DNA of 64,000 nt from the NCBI RefSeq assembly GCF_000314995.1, contig NZ_BAEO01000062.1:393630-457629 (forward strand). The letters run 5' to 3'. The position numbers were made by a program, and so were the translations under genes. Under the pieces are notes generated by a model. That model saw only the letters and a list, made by a program, of their open reading frames with translations. It searched no databases and was not told where the DNA came from. The stretch is from Paraglaciecola arctica BSs20135 (GTDB lineage: Bacteria; Pseudomonadota; Gammaproteobacteria; Enterobacterales; Alteromonadaceae). Shown piece after piece: positions 8,788-18,600 of this stretch (the stretch's first letter is position 1; every line of letters begins with the position of its first letter).

Positions 8788-10658
8788 TAGATTTGCTCCT
8801 GATGTTTAGCCGCTACTTGTGCTTTAACTTTGATTTGTGGTTTAACTAGATACGTCAGTACGTGGGCAACAAATACGCCGCTAAACATACTGGTTAAAAT
8901 ACCTAAGCTAAGGGTCATGGCAAAACCTTTGACTGGGCCATAACCAATGCTCAGTAGAATAAGCGCGGTGATCATAGTGGTAATATTGGCATCTAAAATA
9001 GTCGCGAAGGCCTCTTTGTAACCTGTTTCAGTTGCCATAAAGCTACTTCTTCCTCGCTGGCGTTCTTCTTTTATACGCTCAAAAATCAGCACATTGGTAT
9101 CAACCGCCATGCCCACTGTTAAAACCAGCCCCGCTATGCCAGGTAATGTCAGTACCACGTTAGGCAATAAAGCCATTAAACCTAATAAACACACTAGGTT
9201 GAGCACTAAGCTGGCATTGGCAATCAGCCCTAGTTTGCGATACCACAGCCCCATAAAGACCAGCGTAATCCCTAAACCAATAGCTAAAGCCATAATGCCG
9301 TTGTTGACGTTGTTTTTACCGAGTGAGGCTTGAATGGTACGTTGTTGCACTATAGTGATGGGGGCGTCTAACGAACCGGCGCGTAATAATAACGCCAGAT
9401 CTGCAGCCGTTTGTGGGCTGTCTAAATTGGTGATGCTAAAGCGGTTCCCTAATTGAGCTTGGATAGTTGCGACGTTGATGACTTTACTCTTTTTGATCAT
9501 CTCATCGGCAGTGTTTTTGTGGTATTCAGAAAAAACGGTAACCATAGGTTTGCCGATGTTATCTCTAGAAAACTCAGACATCTTTTTGCCGCCTAATCCA
9601 TCGAGCGACAAGTTCACCAGTGCCATACCCATTTCATCACGCCCCGCACTTGCATTTTCGATGTTCGAACCGCTGAATATTGGCTTAGGTGCAACCCGTA
9701 AACGTTGACCATTTTGGTCGGTAAAACTCTTAGCGCTGGCAGTGCCGCTGTTGGCCATTTCATAAAAATCTAATGAGGCGGTGGCACCAATAATGCGTTT
9801 GGCTTGCTCAGGATCTTTTACCCCAGGTAACTCGATTCGAATGCGGTTGGGTCCTTGGCGTTGAGTCACCGCTTCGGTGATCCCTAGTTCTTCGATACGG
9901 CCACGTAAGGTGCTAAGAGCCTGCGCCATAATTTCTTGGTGAAAGGTACTAATGTTCTGCTCTAGAAAAGTTAAATTGCCGCTGCGGTCATTAGTTTGTG
10001 AGTAACTGATGCCCGGTAAACGTTGCTGTAATTCTTTAACAACTAGCTTTACCTGCGCTGCTTGATGACTAAGAAAATGTAAGTCAATTTTGCCTATGCT
10101 GTTGGTTGTTGTATCAACCTTGTTATCAGCAGCAGCGATTTTCACACTCATACCCCGTAAACCTTGGTCGTGGATGATTTGTAAGGTTTCGTCTTTAGCA
10201 TTACTAAGACGTTCTTGGTCGGCTTTGTGGGTATCCACTTCTAAAACAAACAGCACACCGCCGCTTAAGTCTAATCCCAATTTAATAGGCGACACGCCTA
10301 GTTCTTGCAGCCACTTAGGTGCAGCCGATTGATTGCCCAAGCGCACGTTATACTCATCGCCTAAGGTGGTTTTTAGCTGCTGTTGGGCGCGCATAAGGGC
10401 TTCGTCGTCGCCATCAATAACAATTTTGCTATCAGACGCACCGTTGATGATTTGGGTTACTTGCACGTTTTTTTGCTGCATTATTTTTCGCAGCTGTTGC
10501 GGGTTAGGCAGTGCTTGAGTTGGATTAACAGTGCTTATCAACAAAGCATTGTTGTTACCGTATAAAGTAGGGATGGCATTTAAGCCCAGAATAACCACAG
10601 TGATAATGATCACCAAAATTTGCCAAGTATGCTTGGGCTTTGTATTTGATTTACGCAT
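8787..10658 (-). CDS. secD: Protein translocase subunit SecD
   Basis: SecD is the large subunit of the SecDF translocation motor. The 623-residue protein shows an N-terminal helix (WQILVIIITVVILGLNAIPT), the motif KLGLDLSGGVLFVLEV near 126-141, the periplasmic P1 domain with GRIEELGITEAVTQRQGPNRIRIELPGV (253-280), and the C-terminal membrane block with AVDTNVLIFERIKEE and the ILDANITTMITALIL helix. These are the conserved residues of a working protein. It is followed directly by secF. The separation from yajC/tgt suggests a paralogous copy. A broken secD fragment related to this gene lies at 53085-53332. Confidence 0.95.
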   Translation of the reverse strand: MRKSNTKPKHTWQILVIIITVVILGLNAIPTLYGNNNALLISTVNPTQALPNPQQLRKIMQQKNVQVTQIINGASDSKIVIDGDDEALMRAQQQLKTTLGDEYNVRLGNQSAAPKWLQELGVSPIKLGLDLSGGVLFVLEVDTHKADQERLSNAKDETLQIIHDQGLRGMSVKIAAADNKVDTTTNSIGKIDLHFLSHQAAQVKLVVKELQQRLPGISYSQTNDRSGNLTFLEQNISTFHQEIMAQALSTLRGRIEELGITEAVTQRQGPNRIRIELPGVKDPEQAKRIIGATASLDFYEMANSGTASAKSFTDQNGQRLRVAPKPIFSGSNIENASAGRDEMGMALVNLSLDGLGGKKMSEFSRDNIGKPMVTVFSEYHKNTADEMIKKSKVINVATIQAQLGNRFSITNLDSPQTAADLALLLRAGSLDAPITIVQQRTIQASLGKNNVNNGIMALAIGLGITLVFMGLWYRKLGLIANASLVLNLVCLLGLMALLPNVVLTLPGIAGLVLTVGMAVDTNVLIFERIKEERQRGRSSFMATETGYKEAFATILDANITTMITALILLSIGYGPVKGFAMTLSLGILTSMFSGVFVAHVLTYLVKPQIKVKAQVAAKHQEQI

Positions 10659-10838
10659 GTTCGTTCTCTTTTGTTCCCAAGTGACGGTGATGAAATGCTA
10701 AAAGTGCATTGGTCAAATGGGCAGCGCAGGCGCAGTAATACGCGGGCGCGAAATAAATTTCAGTTCAAAGTCAGTACAGATGTACTAATAAAACTCATAA
10801 AATTAATAAAAGTGCGCTGTAAAAAGCGCGAGAACGAA

Positions 10839-11420
10839 TTAACTAAGGTAGGTGATAGTGCCGCTGTACAGGGTGTTACCGTCTTTCCAGCCGGCAACAC
10901 GGCCATGACTATTAGCTGCGTCGGGACGCAAGTACCATGGCACAGCATTGTTAGCGATTAACGGCGCTAAGAAATGCTTAAGACCTAAAATTTCGGGTTG
11001 AAATTCATAGGCTAAAACAAAAATAGGTTCATTTTGAGAGACTGAGCCAAATACACTGGCGGCTTGGCGCTCAAAGGCTGGCAAACTGATATTAGGATTA
11101 AATCTGCCTTGATAAGATGGCGTCTTACTTGGGGGGGTGCTATCGCCGTCATCTTTGCTGTTATCAATGTCAGGCTGGGTTTTTGACTTGCCTTTTTGTT
11201 TGGACAACAGATAGTCAGAAAGTAAGGACTGAGTGAGTAATGTACTATTGTTAAAGGTTTTTGTACTGTCTGTATTGCTGAAGTCACTATGCAAATCAAC
11301 CAACAGGTTAGCAGTATATTGATGGCTTTGTGGTGAATTTTCTAACGCGCGGGCAGGCGCTGATATTGCTGTCAAAAGAGCAATACTTAAGCTGAAAATA
11401 AACGCGCGCCAAACCCACAT
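10839..11420 (-). CDS. Secreted protein of unknown function upstream of secDF
   Basis: I do not recognise this 193-residue protein. It starts with a good signal peptide (MWVWRAFIFSLSIALLTAISAPARA, cleavage near residue 25). A polar stretch rich in Ser, Thr, Asp and Lys (about 30-105) follows, and then a more ordered C-terminal half (FERQAASVFGSVSQNEPIFVLAYEF and HFLAPLIANNAVPWYLRPD). It ends with GTITYLS and has no anchor. It lies on the same strand as secD with 180 nt between them, so co-transcription is possible. A role linked to the adjacent translocase is only a guess from position. No strong ribosome-binding site is visible before the ATG at 11420. Confidence 0.6.
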   Translation of the reverse strand: MWVWRAFIFSLSIALLTAISAPARALENSPQSHQYTANLLVDLHSDFSNTDSTKTFNNSTLLTQSLLSDYLLSKQKGKSKTQPDIDNSKDDGDSTPPSKTPSYQGRFNPNISLPAFERQAASVFGSVSQNEPIFVLAYEFQPEILGLKHFLAPLIANNAVPWYLRPDAANSHGRVAGWKDGNTLYSGTITYLS

Positions 11421-11636
11421 AAAGATTAATTAAATTTGTATTTCAAAGTGAAGCTATAGTAGGGGCGAAACTCACAAATACAAGTGAAATATTGTGGCTA
11501 AATACAAAAATGTCCCCTTTTTAAAAGACTGAATGATTGCTCAAGTGGTTAATCAATCGAGTTGCTGATGGCTAGATACATAAAAACGTCATAATAAAAT
11601 GCCATGCTTAGGTATGCTATTTATGGGCGCTTGATT

Positions 11637-12749
11637 ATGTTAGCAACAATAGAGTTTGATTCGATTAAAACTCGCTTAATCATTATTATCGCGGTGTGTT
11701 TGTTGGGGATGTTAGTGTTGGTTGGCAACCAAATTTATAACTCAAACCGGTTAATTATCCTTAATACCCAAAGTAAACAGTTACTTAATTTGAGCAATGA
11801 ATTGCTGCAATTACGTCGCCATGAAAAAGACTTTTTATTACGTTTAGAACCCAAATATGTAGAGCAGTTTAAAGATCGCGCTGATAGTTTTTCTCAGAAA
11901 ATTAACCAGATCCAACCTGTTTTTGCCAAGCTAGGTGACACCGATCCTCTATTTGATGAACTAAGTTTTAGTTTTGCCCAGTATCGCTCGCAATTTTTTT
12001 CTTTGGTGACATTACAAACTCAAATTGGACTCGATGAAAATAGTGGTTTTCAAGGGCGTTTTCGTGAAGCAACCCATAGTTTAGAAAAGCAATTACAACG
12101 GCTCAATCAAACTGATTTACAAGTACTTTTACTGCAAATGCGCCGTAGTGAAAAAGACTTTTTACTGCGTAAACATATGGATTATGTTGAACGTGAGACT
12201 TTGATTTACCAACAATTATCCTTAGCTATTAGTCAAAGCAACCAGCTTAATGTGCAGCAACAACAAAGCTTATTGAACACTTACCAACACAGCTTTTTGC
12301 AGTTGGTGAAGGCTTATCAAACTATTGGTTTAGACCATACTCTTGGTTTACAGGGGCAGTTTCGAGAGCAAGCTCACACCCTAGAAGCACAACTGACTAG
12401 CGTAAATAACCAACTGGCAGTACTTATCACTGATGCTGAAGAACAGGTAGAGCGTATCAGTTTGTTGATTATGACTATTACCTCATTGGCGTTAATTATT
12501 TTACTGATTAAAAGTTACATTACCTTTCAACGTGCTTTTTTAAACTTTGTGATGTTTTTTTATCGATGCAAACGGGAATATCAACATATGGATGGCAAAA
12601 AGTTGGGGTTCTCGGAGTTTAAATATTTAGCCACGATTGCCAACGAAATGATCGACGCCCGTTGTGATATTGAGCGACAACTACAAGCCGCCCACAAACA
12701 TATTGCTGAATTAGAAAAAGTGAATGATGACAGCATTAAAGCGCAGTGA
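11637..12749 (+). CDS. Membrane HBM-type sensory protein without output domain
   Basis: The protein has an N-terminal membrane helix (RLIIIIAVCLLGMLVLVG), a long periplasmic helical region, a second membrane helix (LLIMTITSLALIILLIKSYI) and a cytoplasmic tail of about 80 residues with a coiled-coil-like end. The periplasmic part contains two copies of the hallmark of helical bimodular (HBM) ligand-binding domains: RRHEKDFLLR and RRSEKDFLLR, each followed by the matching GLDxxxGxQGxFREATH/AH pattern. HBM domains bind small organic acids or amines in chemoreceptors and histidine kinases. Here there is no MCP signalling, kinase or GGDEF domain. The start at 11637 is preferred because it gives a short N-terminal tail; ATG 11604 is also possible and neither has a clear Shine-Dalgarno sequence. 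Confidence 0.75.
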   Translation: MLATIEFDSIKTRLIIIIAVCLLGMLVLVGNQIYNSNRLIILNTQSKQLLNLSNELLQLRRHEKDFLLRLEPKYVEQFKDRADSFSQKINQIQPVFAKLGDTDPLFDELSFSFAQYRSQFFSLVTLQTQIGLDENSGFQGRFREATHSLEKQLQRLNQTDLQVLLLQMRRSEKDFLLRKHMDYVERETLIYQQLSLAISQSNQLNVQQQQSLLNTYQHSFLQLVKAYQTIGLDHTLGLQGQFREQAHTLEAQLTSVNNQLAVLITDAEEQVERISLLIMTITSLALIILLIKSYITFQRAFLNFVMFFYRCKREYQHMDGKKLGFSEFKYLATIANEMIDARCDIERQLQAAHKHIAELEKVNDDSIKAQ

Positions 12750-13003
12750 ATAGATAGAGGTTTGTTAGTAACTGAACTTGTGGGGGCAGAACCGATGATA
12801 CTTTTTATTGACTCCGATTTTTTCACAGACAGCCACAAACATTATTTTGGCAATCGTCAAAATCCCTAAAGCCAAAGGCAAAAAATTAATATAACTGGTA
12901 ATTCTATTGTGAAATTAGGTAGCAATATTGAATTACTCTGCGGCTTATGGATTACTGACTAGTTGTAAAGTTTGTCATGTAAAGTGATGTATAAGGAGTC
13001 AAT

Positions 13004-14176
13004 ATGAAAGCATATAAAAAACCATTTTATTGGTTGATATTAATCCCATTAGGATTGATGAATTTTGGGGCATTTGCTGCCAATAGCAACAACAAGCAAA
13101 GTGATCTCATTATTTTAAAAGAATCATTTAAAGGAGCGTTTAAAGTTGGTGTTGCAACTAATCACGATATTGTGACCGGAAAAGATGCCGTTTCCCAAGG
13201 CATCATCACGCAACAATTTAATACCATTACCGTTGAGAATGACATGAAAGCCGCGCCAATTAACCCTCAGCCCGGTGTGTACAACTTTGCCCCTGCCGAT
13301 GCTTTTGTGGAATTTGGGCAAAAACATAACATGTTTATTGTTGCTCACACTCTGGTTTGGCATAACCAAACTCCCGACTGGTTTTTTACTAATGCAGATA
13401 ACCAACCGAATACACCCAAGCAGCAACTTGAGCGGATGAGAGAACATATACAATTAGTCGCCGGACGTTATGCCGATAAAGTGCATGCCTGGGATGTAGT
13501 GAATGAAGTGATAGACAACGACGGTTCCTATCGTCCTACAACTTGGGTTAACTCTGTGGGCGACGGCGATACTATGGTACAAGCCGCATTTAAATTTGCG
13601 CAACAATATTCACCGAATACTGAGCTGTATTACAACGACTTTAACGCTTGGCGCCCAGAAAAGCGTGATGGCATAGTACGAATGGTGAAAAAACTTCAAG
13701 CTGCAGGTATACGTATTGATGGTATTGGCATGCAAGGCCATTGGGGGCTCAACTTCCCTAAAAACAAGTATATTGAAGATGCGATAGATGCCTATGCCGC
13801 ATTAGGCTTAAAAGTGATGATTACCGAGTTGGATATCGACGTTTTACCTGTCACTAAAGAAGGGCAAGTGATTGGCACTGGTTTGCTGCATCCGCAATTT
13901 CAGTTAGAAGAGTTTGAGGTTTTCCTCGATCCCTACAAGCATGGTCTGCCTGATGACGTACAAACACAACTCGACCAACGTTATGCTGAAATCTTTGAAA
14001 TTTTTTATCGAAAACGAGACAAAATAGATCGCGTCACCTTTTGGGGATTGCACGACGGCATGTCATGGAAAAATGATTACCCCATTGCAAACAGAACCAA
14101 TTACCCGCTGCTTTGGGACAGAAATAAACAGGCAAAATCAACAGTAAAATCCATTGCGGCCATCGCTGAGCAATAA
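13004..14176 (+). CDS. Secreted GH10 endo-beta-1,4-xylanase
   Basis: This enzyme hydrolyses internal beta-1,4 bonds of xylan with retention of configuration. The 390-residue protein has a signal peptide (to about residue 25, FGAFA) and then one GH10 catalytic barrel. Family motifs are present: TVENDMKAA (76-84), AHTLVWHNQTPDWF (114-127), acid/base Glu168 in WDVVNEV, YNDFNAW (210-216) and nucleophile Glu275 in ITELDID. There is no carbohydrate-binding module. AAGGAG lies 5 nt before the ATG. It stands alone, without other xylan genes nearby, so it may serve general plant or algal xylan attack. It lacks a lipobox, so the mature enzyme is periplasmic or secreted. Confidence 0.95.
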   Translation: MKAYKKPFYWLILIPLGLMNFGAFAANSNNKQSDLIILKESFKGAFKVGVATNHDIVTGKDAVSQGIITQQFNTITVENDMKAAPINPQPGVYNFAPADAFVEFGQKHNMFIVAHTLVWHNQTPDWFFTNADNQPNTPKQQLERMREHIQLVAGRYADKVHAWDVVNEVIDNDGSYRPTTWVNSVGDGDTMVQAAFKFAQQYSPNTELYYNDFNAWRPEKRDGIVRMVKKLQAAGIRIDGIGMQGHWGLNFPKNKYIEDAIDAYAALGLKVMITELDIDVLPVTKEGQVIGTGLLHPQFQLEEFEVFLDPYKHGLPDDVQTQLDQRYAEIFEIFYRKRDKIDRVTFWGLHDGMSWKNDYPIANRTNYPLLWDRNKQAKSTVKSIAAIAEQ

Positions 14177-14381
14177 CATTATTGGGGAAATGCAATCTTA
14201 AGTTTGCTTGGGATCTTGAAATTGAAGTTCTTAAATAGCTGAAATATTGATTGTTTTCTCCATTCAAATTTTAAATTCCCAGAGATAGTTAGTTCAACAA
14301 AATGCAGTGGCATGGGTATAATGCCCATCTGCACTTATTGCACCGAAATAACTTATTTTTAGAAGTCTGGGAAGAGTCACA

Positions 14382-15617
14382 ATGAAGATACTGCATACCT
14401 CTGATTGGCACCTCGGCCAAAGTTTCTTCACTAAAAGCCGCAAAGACGAGCACCAAGGGTTTATTGATTGGCTGTTACAGCAGGTAGCAAGCGAGCAGAT
14501 TGATGCTGTGATTATTGCTGGTGATATTTTTGATACCGGCACTCCGCCCAGTTACGCTCGTGAAATGTATAACCAGTTTGTGGTAGACATGCAAAAGCTC
14601 AACTGTGTGTTGGTGGTGCTTGGCGGCAATCACGACTCGGTGTCTACGTTAAACGAATCAAAACAAATTCTCGCCTGTTTGAATACTTTTGTAGTGGCCA
14701 GTACGGGTATTTCTATTGATGAGCAAGTGTTCACTATCCCCGACAAGCTAGGCCAGCCAAGGGCCATTTTGTGTGCTGTGCCTTTTATTAGGGCTAGAGA
14801 TGTATTGCAAAGTGTCGCAGGTGAAACTGGGCTAGAAAAGCGCCAAGCACTGGGCGATGCTATCAAACAGCATTATCAAACACTTTACCAAATAGCCTTA
14901 ACTAAGAAACAAGACAGCGGACTAGATTTACCTATTATTGCCACCGGTCATTTAACCGCGCTAGGTGTGAGCCAGTCTGAAAGTGTCCGCGATATTTATA
15001 TCGGCACCTTAGATGGCTTTGCAGCAGACGGTTTTCCACCGGCTGACTACATTGCACTGGGGCATATTCATAAACCGCAAATAGTCGCCAAGTCTGAACA
15101 TATTCGTTATTGCGGCTCACCTATTCCTTTGAGTTTTGATGAACTGGGCAAAGCCAAGCAAGTGATGCTGGTGGAATTTAGTGGCGCACAGTGCACAAGT
15201 TTACAGCCAATTGAAGTGCCATTGTTTCAGCCCATGCAGGTGATCAAAGGCGACTTGGTAGAAATAGAAGCCGGGTTACAGTCTTTAAAAACTAACTCGT
15301 CAGAATTACCTTGCTGGTTATGCCTAGAAGTTGACAGCCAAGACTATCTGTCTGATTTACAGCAGCGCATTCAAACCATGACCGAAGGGTTAAATGTTGA
15401 GGTGTTGCAACTACGCCGTTCGCGCAACGAGCGCAGGCAATTACTTAGCCAAATGCAAAGTGAAACTCTGGCTGAGTTAACCCCCGCAGATGTATTTGAA
15501 AAACGCTTAGCTATGGAGTCGTTCGAATCCGACGATGAAAAAGAGACGCGGCAACACGTGCGAGAGCGCTTTAGCCAAATATTGTCTGAGGTAGAGCATC
15601 AGGGGACTGATGCATGA
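14382..15617 (+). CDS. sbcD: Exonuclease SbcCD, nuclease subunit SbcD
   Basis: SbcD is the metallophosphoesterase subunit of the SbcCD (Mre11-Rad50-like) complex, which cuts hairpins, palindromic DNA and blocked double-strand ends. The 411-residue protein carries the phosphoesterase motifs in order: HTSDWHLGQ (5-13), GDIFDTG, GGNHDS, TGHLTALG and LGHIHKPQ, followed by a capping domain and a charged C-terminal helix region that contacts SbcC. It ends in ATGA overlap with sbcC, the normal operon arrangement. Two large palindromic sequences, natural substrates of this enzyme class, lie just downstream of the operon. Confidence 0.97.
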   Translation: MKILHTSDWHLGQSFFTKSRKDEHQGFIDWLLQQVASEQIDAVIIAGDIFDTGTPPSYAREMYNQFVVDMQKLNCVLVVLGGNHDSVSTLNESKQILACLNTFVVASTGISIDEQVFTIPDKLGQPRAILCAVPFIRARDVLQSVAGETGLEKRQALGDAIKQHYQTLYQIALTKKQDSGLDLPIIATGHLTALGVSQSESVRDIYIGTLDGFAADGFPPADYIALGHIHKPQIVAKSEHIRYCGSPIPLSFDELGKAKQVMLVEFSGAQCTSLQPIEVPLFQPMQVIKGDLVEIEAGLQSLKTNSSELPCWLCLEVDSQDYLSDLQQRIQTMTEGLNVEVLQLRRSRNERRQLLSQMQSETLAELTPADVFEKRLAMESFESDDEKETRQHVRERFSQILSEVEHQGTDA

Positions 15618-18600
15618 AAATTTTAAGCATACGATTAAAAAACCTCAATTCACTTAAGGGTGAATGGAAAATTGATTTTACCCAATCACCCTTCGCTGAA
15701 AACGGCCTATTTGCTATCACTGGGCCAACAGGCGCAGGTAAAACTACCTTACTCGATGCAATCTGTTTAGCCCTTTATCATCAAACCCCTAGGCTTGGGC
15801 AAATCACTAATTCTTCCAATGAAATTATGACCCGAGGCACCAGCGAGTGTTTGGCCGAAGTAGAGTTTGAAGTAAAAGGCACCGCTTATAGGGCTTTTTG
15901 GAGTATGCGCCGTTCAAGGGGTAACGCGGATGGCAACTTACAACCAGCAGATGCTGAATTGGCCGAAGTGGCCACAGGCAAAGTATTGGCCACACAAATT
16001 CGCCAAAAAAGTGAAGAAATAGAAAAACTCACCGGCCTAGATTTTGGCCGCTTTACTAAGTCTATGATGTTATCCCAAGGTAACTTTGCGGCGTTTTTGA
16101 ATGCCGATGAAAATAAAAGAGCTGAGTTACTCGAAGAGCTAACCGGCACTGAAGTCTATGGGCAGATTTCAGTTAAAGTGCATGAACATCACAGCCAAGC
16201 CAAACAAAGATTAAATGAATTACAGATGGGGGCGAATACGTTTCAAGTGCTCAGCGCAGAGCAGAAACAAGCTTTACAAGACGAACTCAAACAACTACAA
16301 GACAAACAAAGCGGCATTGAGCAACAAATTACTACCCATAGCAACCATATGAATTGGTGGGACAAACAACTCAGTGCCCAGCAAAGCCAACAAGCCGCCA
16401 ACATATTAAACACCGAGGCTAAGCAAGCCTTTGCTGACGCAAAAGTTGAGTTGAGTTTGCTCGAAAAAAGCGAGCCAGCTGAACGCCTGCGACCTAATTG
16501 GCAACGTTTAGTTGAGGTAACCCAGCAACAGACTAAAACAAATGAGCAATTGGCTGCCCAGCAAGAATCTAAAGCCAAGTTACAGATAGAGCTAACAAAC
16601 GCTGCCGACAAGTTATCACTGGCCGAAGACTCCTTAAAAAGAAGCAAACAAGCGCAGCAAAGTCAGGAACAACTTATCACCGAGCAAGTTATGCCCCTTG
16701 ATAGTCAAATTAGCGCCTTAACTGAAAAGCACAGTGATAAACAACAGACTATTCGCCAGTTACAGCAACAACAGCAAGAGTCGGCCACAAAACTGCAAGA
16801 CTTACAGGTGGCGTTAACAGGCTTAAACGAGCAGCACAGCCTTGCCCAAAACTACCTAACTGAGCATGCTGCAGACAGTGCTGTAGGCGAGCAACTCAGC
16901 GGCTGGAGTGCGTCACTTGCGCAACTTGAACGAGATAGTCAAACCGCCCAAACTCTGCAAAAACAAACCCTAAGCATCGACAGCCAGCTCAATGAGAACA
17001 ACAAGGTTAAACAACAACTACAGGGGCAATGGCAAAACCTTTCCGAACGTTTAAAACAGCAACAGGCGGAACTTGCAGAAAAAGAATCGCAATATCAAGC
17101 CTTAACCCTTGAGTCAGACGTAACAAGTCTTGAAAACCACTTAGCCGCTATTAATCTTCGCTGGCCTGAATTACATAGCGCCAAAGAAATCCAACGCCGC
17201 TATTTGCAATTAGATAAAGACAAAACAACCAACCAGAGTGAGTTGCAAACTAGCCAACCACAAGCTGAAGAACTAAGGGCACAGCGCAATACTTTATTGC
17301 AGAAGTACCAAGAACAAGCGCAACATTGCAAAGATTTACAACAACTAGTTAGCCAAGAAGAACAACTGGCTCAGTATCGTCAGTTACTTAAAGCAGATCA
17401 AGAATGCCCATTGTGCGGGGCGACCGAACACCCCAAATCTTCTGAGATGGCGATAGATATTCCTGAAACCGTGACCAGAAAACACCAAGCAGAAACGCTG
17501 TTAAACCAATTAGAACAAGACGGTAAAGCGGTTCGCGAAAAACTCGACTCCCTAGAGCTTAAAATCAATCAGCTACAAAGCCACTTGGCTGAATTGAACA
17601 CACTCGAAACTGAGTTATCCGCTTTATGGCAAGGCCGAGTAGAAACCTTACAATTAGACTTTGCCATAAGCGATCAGCAGAGCATGCAAGCCTTCGAGCA
17701 AGGTATGCAAAATCAGTCCGAACAACTATCAAAACAATTAAAGCAACTTAGTCAGCTAGATAAAGAACGCCAAACAAACAAAGAAGCGTTAAACATTACC
17801 GAGCGGGAAGGGGACAAACTCAACAGCGAACTAAAATTACTGGATCAAAGCCAACAATCCTTGCAACAAAGCAGTCAAAAAACGTCCCAAGAATACGCAA
17901 CGCTTATTGAGTCTGTAGATAAAAACCGAAAGGCTTTGATCGCCAATATAGTTGCCTTAGGTTACATTGCACCGCCAGAAAATGAACTGCTGCAATGGCT
18001 ACAAAGTAAACGTCAAGACGTTCAGGTTTTTCAACAAAAAACGCACCAAAAAGAGCAGTTAAGTCAACAAGTAGCAGTTAAAAGTGCTGAACATGCAGCA
18101 ATTGAGCAGCAGTTGCTGGGTCTGTATGAACAAGTGATATCGATGCAGTTAGAAGAAGTTACCCTAAAACAGCAATGGGAAGAAGCCACTAAACAGCGCC
18201 AACAGTTATTTGGCGACAAAACCGTTTTGCAAGCAAGGGCAGAAGCTAACAAACAGCTCGACAGCGCAGAACAAACAAATCAGTCAGCGAGTCTGATCCA
18301 TAAAAATATTGCGCAACAAGATAACGATCTATTAGCCGCCATCAAAGCAAAACAACAACAACAAACAGAGCTAGAACTTTTACTAAAAGAACGCACCGAA
18401 AACTGGCATGAATTACTCACCAATAGCCCTTTTGTTAACCAAGCCGAATTTGAAATGGCACTGCTACCCGAAGAACAACGCAACCATCTTATAAGTGTAA
18501 AACAAAAACTAGATACACAATTACAGCGTGCTAATACCTTGTTAGAACAATCCGCCACTCAGCTCAACGAGCTTAATAATGTCGAAGACGCAGCCTTGTG

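Noticed and set aside
14034..14267. Minus-strand frame over the end of the xylanase gene
   Set aside because: It is antisense to the conserved GH10 C-terminus and has no recognisable features.
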